NCBI GenBank assembly: GCA_024235895.1
Contig: JACKLM010000009.1
Location: forward strand, 1-64,000
Direction: 5' to 3'
Origin: Burkholderiaceae bacterium
Lineage (GTDB): Bacteria; Pseudomonadota; Gammaproteobacteria; Burkholderiales; Burkholderiaceae_C
Length of the DNA stretch: 64,000 nucleotides
The translations under genes were made by a program, and so were the position numbers. The notes under the pieces are model-generated. The model was not told the origin of the DNA and ran no database searches. It saw only the letters and a list, made by a program, of their open reading frames with translations. This document shows positions 28,749 through 38,140 of this stretch, one piece after another. The stretch's first letter is position 1, and every line of letters begins with the position of its first letter.

Positions 28749-30173
28749 TCAGAAGCTGACGACGACCGAGGTGCCGAACAGGTGGTTGCGCTTGTGCCAG
28801 CTGCCATCGGTGTACTGGAAGACGTAGCCGTCGGCACCGTCCAGCCGGTACTCGACCTTGAAGGTCGTGTTCAACCCGTAGCGGTAGTTCAGGCCGACCG
28901 ACAGCGCATAGCGGTTCGCCCCCTTGCCCGACGGATCGGGCTCCCACTCGCCGGAGTCGGCGGCCAGCACCATCTTCGGGCCGAAACCGTTGCGCGCATC
29001 CGGGCACACGCCGTCGACGATCGTCCCGCCGGTCAGGTTGCCGTCGTCGTCGCGCTCGGGCAGTTCGCACTCGAAATTCGGCACCGAGCCGAAGATCCCG
29101 CCGCCGTTCTTGTCGTTCTTGATGACGTCCGCACGCACCAGCGCCTTCAGGCGGGGCGTGATCGCGTACGACGCCAGCCCCGACAGGCCGGCCCACTCGG
29201 CGTCGCCGTCCGCCGCGCCGTCGCGCAGCCGGCCGATGCCGGCCTGGCCCTGGTAGGCCCAGTTGCCGCGTTCCCAGTAGAAGTCGGCCTCCAGCGTGTC
29301 GATGCGGGCGTCGAAGCTGCTGCCGTGCACGCCGGCCAGGCCCCAGCCGCCGAACTCGCCGAGCCAGTAGTCGACGCGGTAGGCCAGCACCGGCGCGCGG
29401 TTGTCGCGGTCGTAGCGCGTGGCGTTCATGTTGCCGAGCAGGACCTTGGTCTCCCAGTTGCCGCGGATCCAGTACAGCGCGGCGCCGGTGTAGAAGCTCG
29501 GCAGCGTGAAGTCGAACAGCAGGTTGTGGGTGACGAAGGGCTGCTCGTGCGGCAGCGTGTACTCGTAGCCCGACCAGTCGGGGATCTGGCCGAGGATCAG
29601 GCGCGTCTGGTTGTCCTGCAGCGGCAGCGAGACCGTGGCCTCGTGCACGATCGAATCGACCTTGAACGCCGACGAGGCGTTCTTGCCCGGCGCCAGCGTC
29701 AGCCGCCACTGGGTGCCGTCCTCGGTCTCCTTCTGGATGTCGAGCACGGCCATGCCGAAGTAGCTGTTGTCGTAGGCGTACATGTCGTCCGCATACGAGA
29801 AGTCGCTGCCGCTGCCGCCGTAACCGTTCAGGAAGGCGAAACTGCCGTTGCCGCCGCGCGTCCAGATGAAGGTCGGATCGATCATGCCGCTGATCGTCAG
29901 GCCCTTGTAGCCCTGGTCGCTGAAGTTGTCCTCCATCGCCTCGGTCTTGAGCGCGATGCGGTTGAACTCGGCCGCCTGCTCGGGCGTCATGCCCCACTGG
30001 GGCTTGGCCGGGGTCTTCGCCTTGACGGACTCGAGCTGCGCCTCGAGCTGGCCGACGCGCTCGCGCAGCGCGCGCAGCTCGTCGAGGATCTGCTGGTTGG
30101 TGGCCTGCGCCTGCGCCGCCGGGTAGGCGGCGAGCAGCGACAGCGCGAGCAGGGTAGGGCGCAAGGTCTTCAT
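28749..30173 (-). CDS. DUF3138-like outer-membrane (porin-like) protein in the polyamine operon
   Basis: 474 residues from the ATG at 30173 (GGAGAGCCACG upstream). Signal peptide 1-23 (LLALSLLAAYPAAQA-Q); a short coiled coil at 25-52 (QILDELRALRERVGQLEAQL); then alternating aromatic beta-strands ending in the terminal Phe GTSVVVSF, the usual signature of outer-membrane barrels. It resembles the betaproteobacterial DUF3138 family by memory, not by search. It sits between potI (86 bases) and puuC (10 bases), so an outer-membrane route for polyamines is an attractive inference. Confidence 0.78.
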   Translation of the reverse strand: MKTLRPTLLALSLLAAYPAAQAQATNQQILDELRALRERVGQLEAQLESVKAKTPAKPQWGMTPEQAAEFNRIALKTEAMEDNFSDQGYKGLTISGMIDPTFIWTRGGNGSFAFLNGYGGSGSDFSYADDMYAYDNSYFGMAVLDIQKETEDGTQWRLTLAPGKNASSAFKVDSIVHEATVSLPLQDNQTRLILGQIPDWSGYEYTLPHEQPFVTHNLLFDFTLPSFYTGAALYWIRGNWETKVLLGNMNATRYDRDNRAPVLAYRVDYWLGEFGGWGLAGVHGSSFDARIDTLEADFYWERGNWAYQGQAGIGRLRDGAADGDAEWAGLSGLASYAITPRLKALVRADVIKNDKNGGGIFGSVPNFECELPERDDDGNLTGGTIVDGVCPDARNGFGPKMVLAADSGEWEPDPSGKGANRYALSVGLNYRYGLNTTFKVEYRLDGADGYVFQYTDGSWHKRNHLFGTSVVVSF

Positions 30174-30259
30174 CGTGGCTCTCCTCGTCAGGGTCCGGGT
30201 CTCGGGGCGTCGTGGCGAATCGTGGGGCGAAGCCGGGGTCGTCGTGGTGGGGGTCGGGT

Positions 30260-31099
30260 TCAGTGGCGCTGCGCCGCGGCCATCTCGATCATGCGCCGTC
30301 GCTCGGCGCGTGCGATCAACCAGCTCGCGACGACGACGCCGACCGCGACGACGACGACGATGATCGTCGCCACCGCATTGACGCTGGGGTTCAGCCCCAG
30401 CCGCGCGCGCGAGAAGATCACCAGCGGCATCGTCGTCGACCCGGGGCCGGACAGGAAGGCGGCGATGACGACGTCGTCCAGCGAGATCGTGAAGGTCAGC
30501 AGCCAGGCCGAGACCAGCGATTGCGCGATCATCGGCAGCGTGACCAGCCAGAAGACCTGCGGCGGCCGCGCGCCCAGGTCCATCGCCGCCTCCTCGAGCT
30601 GCGGATTGAGGTCGCGCAGCCGGGCCTGGACGACGACCGTCGCGTAGGCCACGCCGAGCAGCAGGTGGCCGAACCAGATCGTCATCAGCCCGCGCTCCGG
30701 GAAGCCGAAGGCACGTTGGATGCTCACCAGCATCAGCAGCAGCGACAGGCCGACGACGACCTCGGGCATCACCAGCGGCGCGCTGACCATGCCGGAGAAC
30801 AGCGTGCGGCCGCGAAACCGCCGGTACTTGACGAGCGAGAACGCCGCCAGCGTGCCGAGCACGACCGAACCGCACGCGGTCAGGAACGCGATCTTCAGGC
30901 TCAGCCACAGCCCGGCGATGATCTCGTCGTCACCCAGCAGCTGCTGGTACCACTTGAGCGTGAAGCCACGCCACTGGGTCGGCACCGGCGAGTCGTTGAA
31001 CGAGAAGACGACCAGCGCGACGATAGGCAGGTACAGGAAGACGAAGCCCGCGCCCAGCCAGCCGCGGGCGAACCACAGGTTGACGCGCGCCGCCCTCAC
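30260..31099 (-). CDS. potI: Putrescine ABC transporter permease PotI
   Basis: 279 residues, starting at a GTG whose last bases are the potH stop (GTGA). Six membrane segments are predicted, from GAGFVFLYLPIVALVVFSFN through IIVVVVAVGVVVASWLIA. The EAA loop EEAAMDLGARPPQVFWLVTLPMI contacts the ATPase. With PotH it forms the inner-membrane channel of a PotFGHI-type putrescine importer. The end of the gene is followed by 86 bases before the porin-like gene. Confidence 0.94.
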   Translation of the reverse strand: MRAARVNLWFARGWLGAGFVFLYLPIVALVVFSFNDSPVPTQWRGFTLKWYQQLLGDDEIIAGLWLSLKIAFLTACGSVVLGTLAAFSLVKYRRFRGRTLFSGMVSAPLVMPEVVVGLSLLLMLVSIQRAFGFPERGLMTIWFGHLLLGVAYATVVVQARLRDLNPQLEEAAMDLGARPPQVFWLVTLPMIAQSLVSAWLLTFTISLDDVVIAAFLSGPGSTTMPLVIFSRARLGLNPSVNAVATIIVVVVAVGVVVASWLIARAERRRMIEMAAAQRH

Positions 31100-32022
31100 C
31101 GCGCCGCCTCCTGGCTGGCCGCCTGCGCGCGGTTGAACAGCATCAGCGGCACGATGATCAGCAGCACCATCACCACGGCGACGCTGGAGGCCATCGGCCA
31201 GTCGTTGTTGGCGAAGAACTCGTCCCACAGGACGCGCCCGATCATCAGCGTCTCCGGGCCGCCGAGCAGCTCGGGGATGACGTACTCGCCGACGCAGGGG
31301 ATGAAGACCAGCATCGATCCAGCGACGATCCCGGCCCTGGACAGCGGTACGGTGACCTTCCAGAACGCGGTCCACGGCGACGCGCCGAGGTCGGCCGCGG
31401 CCTCGAGCAGCCGCAGGTCGAGCTTGGCCAGGTTGCCGTACAGCGGCAGGATCATGAACGGCAGGTAGGTGTAGGTCATGCCGAGCACGAGCGAGAACGG
31501 CGTGTGCATCAGCTTGCCGGGCGCCGGGATCAGCCCGAGCGCGTACAGCAGCTGGTCCAGCCCGCTGCCGACGATCAGCTCGGCAACCCAGCCGCCCTCG
31601 CTGAGCAGCCCCTTCCATGCGTATACGCGCAGCAGGAACGAGGTCCAGAACGGCAGCATCACCCCCATCAGCAGCGCCGGCTGCAACGACGGCCGCGCGC
31701 GTGCCATGAAGTAGGCGAACGGGTAGCCGATCAGCAGGCACAGCAGCGTGGCCAGGGCCGCGTAATGCAGGCTCGACAGGTAGGTGCGCAGGTACAGCGC
31801 ATCCTCGAGGATGAACAGGTAGTTCGAGAACTTCAGGCTCAGCTGCAGGACGCCGTCCTCGAAGCGCAGCACGTCCTCGAATCCGACGAGCTCCATCTCG
31901 GAGACGCTGATCCTGAAGACGACCAGGAACGGCAGCAGGAAAAAGGCGAGCAGGAACAGGTAGGGCAGCCCGATGACGGGCCCGCGCCCGCCGAACCAGG
32001 TCTTCAGCCGTTGCAGCGTCAC
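31096..32022 (-). CDS. potH: Putrescine ABC transporter permease PotH
   Basis: 308 residues from a GTG at 32022 with a GGGGGA ribosome site. Typical PotB/PotH: N-terminal membrane helix at PVIGLPYLFLLAFFLLPFLVV, a periplasmic loop with YLRTYLSSLHYAALATLLCLLIGYPFAYFMA, and the EAA loop EAAADLGASPWTAFWKVTVPL. It partners PotI in the channel. It lies 22 bases downstream of potG and overlaps potI by four bases. Confidence 0.94.
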   Translation of the reverse strand: MTLQRLKTWFGGRGPVIGLPYLFLLAFFLLPFLVVFRISVSEMELVGFEDVLRFEDGVLQLSLKFSNYLFILEDALYLRTYLSSLHYAALATLLCLLIGYPFAYFMARARPSLQPALLMGVMLPFWTSFLLRVYAWKGLLSEGGWVAELIVGSGLDQLLYALGLIPAPGKLMHTPFSLVLGMTYTYLPFMILPLYGNLAKLDLRLLEAAADLGASPWTAFWKVTVPLSRAGIVAGSMLVFIPCVGEYVIPELLGGPETLMIGRVLWDEFFANNDWPMASSVAVVMVLLIIVPLMLFNRAQAASQEAAR

Positions 32023-32044
32023 CGTGCCGTCCCCCGCCTGCGCG

Positions 32045-33160
32045 TCACTGGGTCAGGACGATGTGCGCGGAGCGCGACCAGTGCGCCCAGACGCTGTCGC
32101 CCCAGGTCGGCTCGTGCTCGCGGTGGCGCTGCGTATTGGCCTGGCTGGCCTTGAGCAAGGCGCCGCTGGGAAGCTCCAGGTGGTAGACGGTGAAGCTGCC
32201 GAAGTACGACATCTCCTTGACCGTGCCCTGGACGGCGTTGAACTCGGTCTCCGCGGGTGCCCGGCGCGAGACGTGGATCTTCTCCGGCCGCAGCGCCACC
32301 GTCACCGCCATGCCTTCGCTGCCGCTGATGCCGTGGCCGACCCAGTGCCGGCAGTCGGCGCAGTCGACGACGACGTGGTCGGGCTCGTCGACCACCAGCT
32401 TGCCGTCCATCAGGTTGACGTTGCCGATGAAGTCGGCGACGAAGCGGCTGGTCGGCATCTCGTAGATCTCGGCCGGCGGCCCGACCTGCAACAGCCGGCC
32501 CTCGCTCATGATCGCGATGCGCGAGGCCATCGTCATGGCCTCCTCCTGGTCGTGCGTCACCATCACGCAGGTCACGCCGACCTGCTCGACGATGTTGACG
32601 AGCTCGATCTGCGTCTCCTCGCGCAGCTTCTTGTCCAGCGCGCCCAGCGGCTCGTCGAGCAGCAGCAGCAGCGGCTGCTTGGCCAGCGACCGTGCCAGCG
32701 CGACGCGCTGCTGCTGGCCGCCCGAGAGCTGGTGCGGCTTGCGCCTGGCGAAGCGCTCGAGCTGCACCAGCTTGAGCATGGCCTCGACCCGGCTGGCGAC
32801 CTTGTCCTTCGACATTCCCTCGCGCCGCAGCCCGAACGCGATGTTGTCCCACACCGTCAGGTGCGGGAACAGCGCGTAACTCTGGAACATCATGTTGATC
32901 GGGCGCTGGTACGGCGGCAGCCCGGCGAGGTCCTTGCCGTCGAGCAGGATCTGGCCGGCCGAGGGCTCCTCGAAGCCGGCGAGCATGCGCAGCAGCGTGC
33001 TCTTGCCGCAGCCCGACGAGCCGAGCAGCGCGAAGATCTCGCCGCGCGCGATGTCCAGGCTGACGCGGTCGACGGCCTTGAAGCCGTCGAAGTCCTTGAC
33101 GACCTCGCGGATCTGCAGGAAGGCGCCGCCCGCGGCGGCGCCCGCGGCCGACGAGGTCAC
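32045..33160 (-). CDS. potG: Putrescine ABC transporter ATP-binding protein PotG
   Basis: 371 residues from a GTG at 33160 that overlaps the potF stop (GTGA). Walker A GSSGCGKST (47-55), Q-loop FQSYALFPHLTVWDN, signature LSGGQQQRVALARSLAKQP, Walker B LLLLDEPLGALD and switch His in VTHDQEEA. A C-terminal TOBE-type regulatory domain follows (VALRPEKIHVSRR). It energises import by PotHI. Length and order potF-potG-potH-potI match the E. coli putrescine system. Confidence 0.95.
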   Translation of the reverse strand: MTSSAAGAAAGGAFLQIREVVKDFDGFKAVDRVSLDIARGEIFALLGSSGCGKSTLLRMLAGFEEPSAGQILLDGKDLAGLPPYQRPINMMFQSYALFPHLTVWDNIAFGLRREGMSKDKVASRVEAMLKLVQLERFARRKPHQLSGGQQQRVALARSLAKQPLLLLLDEPLGALDKKLREETQIELVNIVEQVGVTCVMVTHDQEEAMTMASRIAIMSEGRLLQVGPPAEIYEMPTSRFVADFIGNVNLMDGKLVVDEPDHVVVDCADCRHWVGHGISGSEGMAVTVALRPEKIHVSRRAPAETEFNAVQGTVKEMSYFGSFTVYHLELPSGALLKASQANTQRHREHEPTWGDSVWAHWSRSAHIVLTQ

Positions 33161-34263
33161 AGCCCGGTCTTGAACGCGGTGAAGGTGCGCGTCATCAGCC
33201 GGCGGATATCGTTGTTCAGCGAATCCGGCGGCACCATCCGCGCCATGTCCTCGGCCGACAGGAAGACGGTCGGGTTGCTCGCGACCGCGGGCTTGACGAA
33301 GGGCTTGGAGGCCGGCACCGGGTTGGCGTAGAAGACCTTGTTGGTCAGCCCGGCGTTGACCTCGGGCCGCAGGATGTAGTCGATGAACTTCATCGCGTTG
33401 CCGGGGCGCGGCGCGTCGGCCGGGATCACCATGACGTCGAAGAACAGCAGCCCGCCGCTCTTGGGGATCAGCGCCTGCACCTCGTGCCCGGTCTTGCCGT
33501 CGATCGCGCGCTGGCGTGCGATGTTGATGTCGCCCGACCAGCCCATCGCGGCGCAGATCGACCCGTTGGCGAGGTCGTTGATGTAGCCCGACGAGCTGAA
33601 CAGCGTCACGTGCGGACGCACCGAGCGCAGCAGGTTGGCCGCCGCGTTGTAGTCCGCGCGGTTCTTGCTGTACGCGGGCTTGCCCAGGTAGTGCAGCGCC
33701 GCCGGCATGACCTCGGTGGCCGAGTCGAGGAAGGACACGCCGCAGCTCTGCAGCTTGGCGACGATCTCGGGCTTGAACAGCAGGTCCCAGGCGTTGTCGG
33801 GCATCGGCGTGTCGCCGAGCGCGGCCTTGACCTTGGCGACGTTGATGCCCACGGTCGTGAAGCCCCACATCCACACGACCATGTGCTCGTTGCCGGGGTC
33901 GATCTCGGCGAGCTGCTTCTGCAGCGCGGGATCGAGGTTCTTCAGGTTCGGGATCCTGGTCTTGTCCAGCGGCTGCAGCAGCCCGCCGTCGAGCTGCAGC
34001 TTGGCCCAGTTCGACGACGGCACGACGAGGTCGTAGCCCGACTTGCCGGCCACCAGCTTGGCGTGGACGATCTCGTTGTTGTCGAAGTTGTCGTAGCGGA
34101 CCTTGATCCCCGTCTCCTTCTCGAAGTTGGCGATCGTGTCCTCGGCGATGTAGTCCGACCAGTTGTAGATGTTCAGGATCTTCGGCTCCTCCTGGGCCTG
34201 GGCAACCGGTGCGGCCAGCGCCAGTGCGGCGGCCAGGGCGGCGAGGGCGGCGATCGGCTTCAT
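33157..34263 (-). CDS. potF: Putrescine-binding periplasmic protein PotF
   Basis: 368 residues. Signal peptide 1-23 ends APVAQAQ. The mature protein has the PotD/PotF start ILNIYNWSDYIAEDTI, then FEKETGIKVRYDNFDNNE and the SNWAKLQLDGGLLQPLDKT stretch. It captures polyamine in the periplasm for PotGHI. The D and W residues of NWSDYI are part of the polyamine pocket in PotF/PotD; PotF-like specificity is inferred from the neighbours. It lies 63 bases after spuC. Confidence 0.94.
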   Translation of the reverse strand: MKPIAALAALAAALALAAPVAQAQEEPKILNIYNWSDYIAEDTIANFEKETGIKVRYDNFDNNEIVHAKLVAGKSGYDLVVPSSNWAKLQLDGGLLQPLDKTRIPNLKNLDPALQKQLAEIDPGNEHMVVWMWGFTTVGINVAKVKAALGDTPMPDNAWDLLFKPEIVAKLQSCGVSFLDSATEVMPAALHYLGKPAYSKNRADYNAAANLLRSVRPHVTLFSSSGYINDLANGSICAAMGWSGDINIARQRAIDGKTGHEVQALIPKSGGLLFFDVMVIPADAPRPGNAMKFIDYILRPEVNAGLTNKVFYANPVPASKPFVKPAVASNPTVFLSAEDMARMVPPDSLNNDIRRLMTRTFTAFKTGL

Positions 34264-34326
34264 GCGGGGTCCTCCAGCGAAGGGGATGGGTCGGGGGCAG
34301 GGCAGGGATGCGTCGAGCGCGGGAGT

Positions 34327-35721
34327 CTAAGACAGCCAGCCCTGGCGGCTGGCGTCGTCCAGGGTCAGGTCCAGGCAGCGCCGGATCAGCGCGACCATCT
34401 CGTCGAGCTGCGCCGTGGTCATGACCAGCGGCGGGGCGACGATCATGCGGTCGCCCACCGCGCGCATGATCAGCCCCTCGCGGAAGCAGTGGCCGCGGCA
34501 GACCATGCCGACCTCGAGCTCGGCCGGGAACGCGGTGCCGCGCGCCTTGTCCTGGACGAGCTGCAGCGCACCCATCATCCCGCAGGTCTGCACGTCGCCG
34601 ACCAGCGGGTGCTCGCGCAGCGCGTCGAACGCGCCCGCCAGCCGCGGGCCGATCACGTCGCGCACGTGCTCGACCAGCCCGAGATCGCGGACGAGCCGGA
34701 TGTTGGCCAGCCCGACCGCGCAGGCCACCGGGTGGCCCGAGTAGGTGTAGCCGTGGTTGAACTCGCCGCCGCGCTCGATCAGCACGCGCGCGACGCGCTC
34801 GCCGACCATCACCCCGCCCAGCGGGATGTAGCCGCTGGTGACGCCCTTGGCGAAGGTCATCAGGTCGGGCCGGAAACCCATGGTCTCGCAGCCGAACCAG
34901 TGGCCGGTGCGGCCGAAACCGCAGATGACCTCGTCGCTGACGAGCAGGATCCCGTACCGGTCGCAGATGCGCTGGATCTCGGGCCAGTAGGTCGCCGGCG
35001 GCACGATGACGCCGCCGGCGCCCTGGACCGGCTCGCCGATGAAGGCGGCGACCTTGTCGGGGCCGACCTGCAGGATCATCGCCTCGAGCCAGCGCGCCGC
35101 CTCGACGCCGAAGTCCTCGGGGCTCATGCCCTGGCCGAGCTCGCGCCAGTGCGGCTGCTCGATGTGGACGATGCCGGGGATCGGCAGCCCGCCCTGCGCG
35201 TGCATCGCCGCCATCCCGCCCAGTGACGCGCCGGCCATCGTCGAGCCGTGGTAGGCGTTGCGCCGGCTGACGATGACCTGGCGTTCGGGCTGCCCCATCA
35301 GGTCCCAGTAGCGGCGCACCATGCGCACGATGGTGTCGTTGCCCTCCGACCCCGACCCGGTGAAGAAGACATGCCTGAACTGCGGCGGCGTGACCTCGGC
35401 CAGCAGCTCGGCCAGCTCGATCGCCGGCGGTGTCGCGGTCTGGAAGAAGGCGTTGTAGAAGGGCAGCTCGTGCAGTTGCCGGGTCGCGGCGTCGATCAGC
35501 GGCTGCTGGCCGTAGCCGACGTTGACGCACCACAGGCCGGACATCGCGTCCAGGATGCGCTGGCCCTCGCTGTCCCACAGGTAGATGCCCTCGGCGCGCG
35601 TGATCACGCGCGCGCCCTTCTTCGCCAGCGCGTCGAAGTCGGTGAAGGGGTGCAGGAAGTGCGCGGCGTCCAGCGCCTGCCAGTCGGCGGTGCTGCGGGT
35701 TCGGGGCGGCCTGGTGTTCAT
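34327..35721 (-). CDS. spuC: Putrescine/polyamine-pyruvate aminotransferase SpuC
   Basis: 464 residues from the ATG at 35721. Class III PLP aminotransferase with N-terminal AAHFLHPFTDFDALAKKG (the SpuC family signature), GSGSEGNDTIVRMVRRYW, Asp in VSDEVICGFGRTG (D263) and the Schiff-base lysine K292 in TFAKGVTSGYIPLGG. It converts putrescine plus pyruvate to 4-aminobutanal and alanine, giving a second, non-glutamylated degradation route. It lies between puuA and potF on the same strand. Confidence 0.93.
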   Translation of the reverse strand: MNTRPPRTRSTADWQALDAAHFLHPFTDFDALAKKGARVITRAEGIYLWDSEGQRILDAMSGLWCVNVGYGQQPLIDAATRQLHELPFYNAFFQTATPPAIELAELLAEVTPPQFRHVFFTGSGSEGNDTIVRMVRRYWDLMGQPERQVIVSRRNAYHGSTMAGASLGGMAAMHAQGGLPIPGIVHIEQPHWRELGQGMSPEDFGVEAARWLEAMILQVGPDKVAAFIGEPVQGAGGVIVPPATYWPEIQRICDRYGILLVSDEVICGFGRTGHWFGCETMGFRPDLMTFAKGVTSGYIPLGGVMVGERVARVLIERGGEFNHGYTYSGHPVACAVGLANIRLVRDLGLVEHVRDVIGPRLAGAFDALREHPLVGDVQTCGMMGALQLVQDKARGTAFPAELEVGMVCRGHCFREGLIMRAVGDRMIVAPPLVMTTAQLDEMVALIRRCLDLTLDDASRQGWLS

Positions 35722-35853
35722 GCGGGGATTCCTCGAGGTGACCGATGACGGACGATGGAGGGGCGACGGGGGTTGCCGGGCTGCGAGCGTCGCCGGCCGC
35801 CGTCGGCCCTGCGGGCGCGGCGAGCCTTCATCGGCCATCGCACCGCGGGAGCG

Positions 35854-37221
35854 TCATACATGCAGCAGCAGGTGCTCGCGCTCCCAGGGCGAGATCACCT
35901 TCATGAACTCGGCGTACTCGACCTCCTTGATCTCGGTGTAGACGGTGACGAAGCTCTCGCCGAGCACGGCGGCGAGCTCGCGCTCGCCGCGCAGCAGCGC
36001 CAGCGCCTCGCCCAGGCTGCGCGGGAGCTGGTAGTCGCCGAGGTAGGCGTCGCCCTTGCACTCGGGGCTGGGGTCGATGCGGTGCTTCAGCCCGAGGTAG
36101 CCACAGGCCAGGGTGGCGGCCAGCGCGACGTAGGGGTTGGCGTCGGCGCCGATGACGCGGTTCTCCACCCGGCGCGCCGCCGGTGGCGCCACCGGGCTGC
36201 GGATGCCGACCGTGCGGTTGTCGCTGCCCCACTGGATGTTGATCGGCGCGGCCGTGTAGCGCGCCAGCCGCCGGTAGCTGTTGACGTAGGGAGCGAACAG
36301 CGCCATGCACGCCGGGATGTAGCGCTGCAGCCCGCCGATGAACCAGTGGAACTCGGCACTCGGCGAGCCGTCCTCGTTGCTGAACAGGTTGCGCCCGTCG
36401 GACTTGCGGATCACGCTCTGGTGCACGTGCATCGAGCTGCCGGGCTCGCCGGCGATCGGCTTGGCCATGAAGGTCGCGTACATGTCGTGCCGCAGCGCGG
36501 CCTCGCGCAGCGTGCGCTTGAACAGGAAGACCTCGTCGGCCAGCCCCAGCGGGTGGGCGTGGAAGAAGTTGATCTCCATCTGGCCCGCGCCGATCTCGTG
36601 GATCAGCGTGTCGACGTTGAGCTCCATGCGGTCGCACCAGTCGTAGACGTCCTCGAACAGCGGGTCGAACTCGTTGACGGCGTCGATCGAATAGGCCTGG
36701 CGCGAGGTCTCGCTGCGCCCGCTGCGGCCGACGGGGGGCTTGAGCGGCACGTCGGGATCGGCGTTGCGCGCGACCAGGTAGAACTCGATCTCCGGGGCGA
36801 CCACGGGCTCGAGCCCGTCGGCCTCGTACAGCTCGCACACCCGGCGCAGCACCGAGCGCGGCGCGTACGGGATCAGCCCGCCGGCGCGGTCGTAGCAGTC
36901 GTGGATGACCTGCGCGGTCGGGTCGGCGGCCCAGGGCACGATGCGCACCGTGCTCGGGTCCGGGCGCAGGTGCATGTCGTGATCGGTCGGGCTGATGATG
37001 TCGAAGTACGGCCCCTCCTCGGGGAAGACCCCGGTCACGCCCATCGCGACGACGAGTTCCGGCAGCCGCATGCCGCGGTCCTCGGTGAACTTCTCGCGCG
37101 GCAGGATCTTGCCGCGTGCGACGCCGGTGAGGTCGGGCACCAGGCATTCGATCTCGGTCACGCCCTTGTCGTCGAGCCACTGCTCGAGCTGGTTGAAGGA
37201 CATCGCTTCGCGGGGGGTCAT
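35854..37221 (-). CDS. puuA: Gamma-glutamylputrescine synthetase PuuA (glutamine-synthetase fold)
   Basis: 455 residues (an alternative ATG at 37203 would give MSFNQLEQ). Glutamine-synthetase signatures: CLVPDLTGVARGKILP (beta-grasp), APEIEFYLV, the Mg-site HEIGAGQMEINF, GSSMHVHQS and the VENRVIGADANPY ATP-site Arg loop. It ligates glutamate to putrescine with ATP, the committing step of the Puu pathway. Members acting on ammonia usually carry an adenylation tail that is absent here. 58 bases separate it from puuD and 132 from spuC. Confidence 0.92.
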   Translation of the reverse strand: MTPREAMSFNQLEQWLDDKGVTEIECLVPDLTGVARGKILPREKFTEDRGMRLPELVVAMGVTGVFPEEGPYFDIISPTDHDMHLRPDPSTVRIVPWAADPTAQVIHDCYDRAGGLIPYAPRSVLRRVCELYEADGLEPVVAPEIEFYLVARNADPDVPLKPPVGRSGRSETSRQAYSIDAVNEFDPLFEDVYDWCDRMELNVDTLIHEIGAGQMEINFFHAHPLGLADEVFLFKRTLREAALRHDMYATFMAKPIAGEPGSSMHVHQSVIRKSDGRNLFSNEDGSPSAEFHWFIGGLQRYIPACMALFAPYVNSYRRLARYTAAPINIQWGSDNRTVGIRSPVAPPAARRVENRVIGADANPYVALAATLACGYLGLKHRIDPSPECKGDAYLGDYQLPRSLGEALALLRGERELAAVLGESFVTVYTEIKEVEYAEFMKVISPWEREHLLLHV

Positions 37222-37279
37222 GGGGGGCTCGCAATCGGGAGGGTTCGGGGCTCGGAGGGCGTCGGGGCGGCGACGGCCC

Positions 37280-38140
37280 CTAACCCTCGGGCGGCGCGCG
37301 CCGCCGCGTGCATTGCCAGTCCCGCAGCGCGGACCCGAAGGCGCCGAACAGCTTCATCGACACCGGGTTGTCGGCGGCCCGCCACTCGGGGTGCCACTGC
37401 ACGCACAGGTTGAACCCGGGTGCATCGGGCGCACTGAAAGCCTCGACGACGCCGTCGGGCGCGTGGGCCTCGGCACGCAGCCCGGGCGCCAGCCTGGCCA
37501 CCGCCTGCCCGTGCAGCGAGTTGACCGTGATCGGCCCGTCGCCGACGATGCGCGCCAGCAACCCGCCGGCCACCGTCCGGATCGTGTGCGCCGGGCCGTA
37601 CTGGACCTCGATCGGATCGTCGTCGTCGGCCCGATGGTCGTGGTGGCGCCCCGCGGGCCCGTCGACCTCGTGCACCGCCTGGTGCAGCGTGCCGCCGAGC
37701 GCGACGTTGACCTCTTGCGCGCCGCGGCAGATCGCCAGCGTCGGCATGCCCCGCGCCAGCACGCGCCGCACCAGCGGCAGCGTCCAGTCGTCGCGCTCCG
37801 GGTCCAGCGGCAAGGACGCGTCGCGCACCGGCTCGCCGAAGTGCCGTGGATGGACGTTGGACGGCGAGCCGGTCAGCAGCACCCCGTCGGCCAGCGCGAG
37901 CCAGTCGTCGAGTTCGTCCGGCCCGGCGTGCGGAACCACCAGCGGCAACGCGCCGGCCAGCCGCACGGCGTCGACGTACTTGCGGCCGACGACGTGGAAC
38001 GGGTGCCCGCCGAGGACGCGGTTGCACGCCGGTACGAGCACGACCGGCCTCGAAGGCCCGCTCCGCGCCGAATGCGCCGCGGCACCGGCGAGGTCGCCCG
38101 GGGCCGGGGATGCGGGCTGCTCGTTCATCGCCGCGATCAT
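37280..38140 (-). CDS. puuD: Gamma-glutamyl-GABA hydrolase PuuD (class I glutamine amidotransferase fold)
   Basis: 286 residues from the ATG at 38140, chosen because it overlaps the puuB stop (ATGA); an internal ATG at 38128 gives 282. Nucleophile C138 lies in LAICRGAQEVNVALGGTLHQ and the His-Glu pair in VQWHPEW. VLLTGSPSNVHPRHFGE is the usual peptidase C26 stretch. It releases GABA and glutamate from gamma-glutamyl-GABA, the last step of the Puu route. The first 30 residues are a Pro/Ala-rich extension. Confidence 0.93.
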   Translation of the reverse strand: MIAAMNEQPASPAPGDLAGAAAHSARSGPSRPVVLVPACNRVLGGHPFHVVGRKYVDAVRLAGALPLVVPHAGPDELDDWLALADGVLLTGSPSNVHPRHFGEPVRDASLPLDPERDDWTLPLVRRVLARGMPTLAICRGAQEVNVALGGTLHQAVHEVDGPAGRHHDHRADDDDPIEVQYGPAHTIRTVAGGLLARIVGDGPITVNSLHGQAVARLAPGLRAEAHAPDGVVEAFSAPDAPGFNLCVQWHPEWRAADNPVSMKLFGAFGSALRDWQCTRRRAPPEG

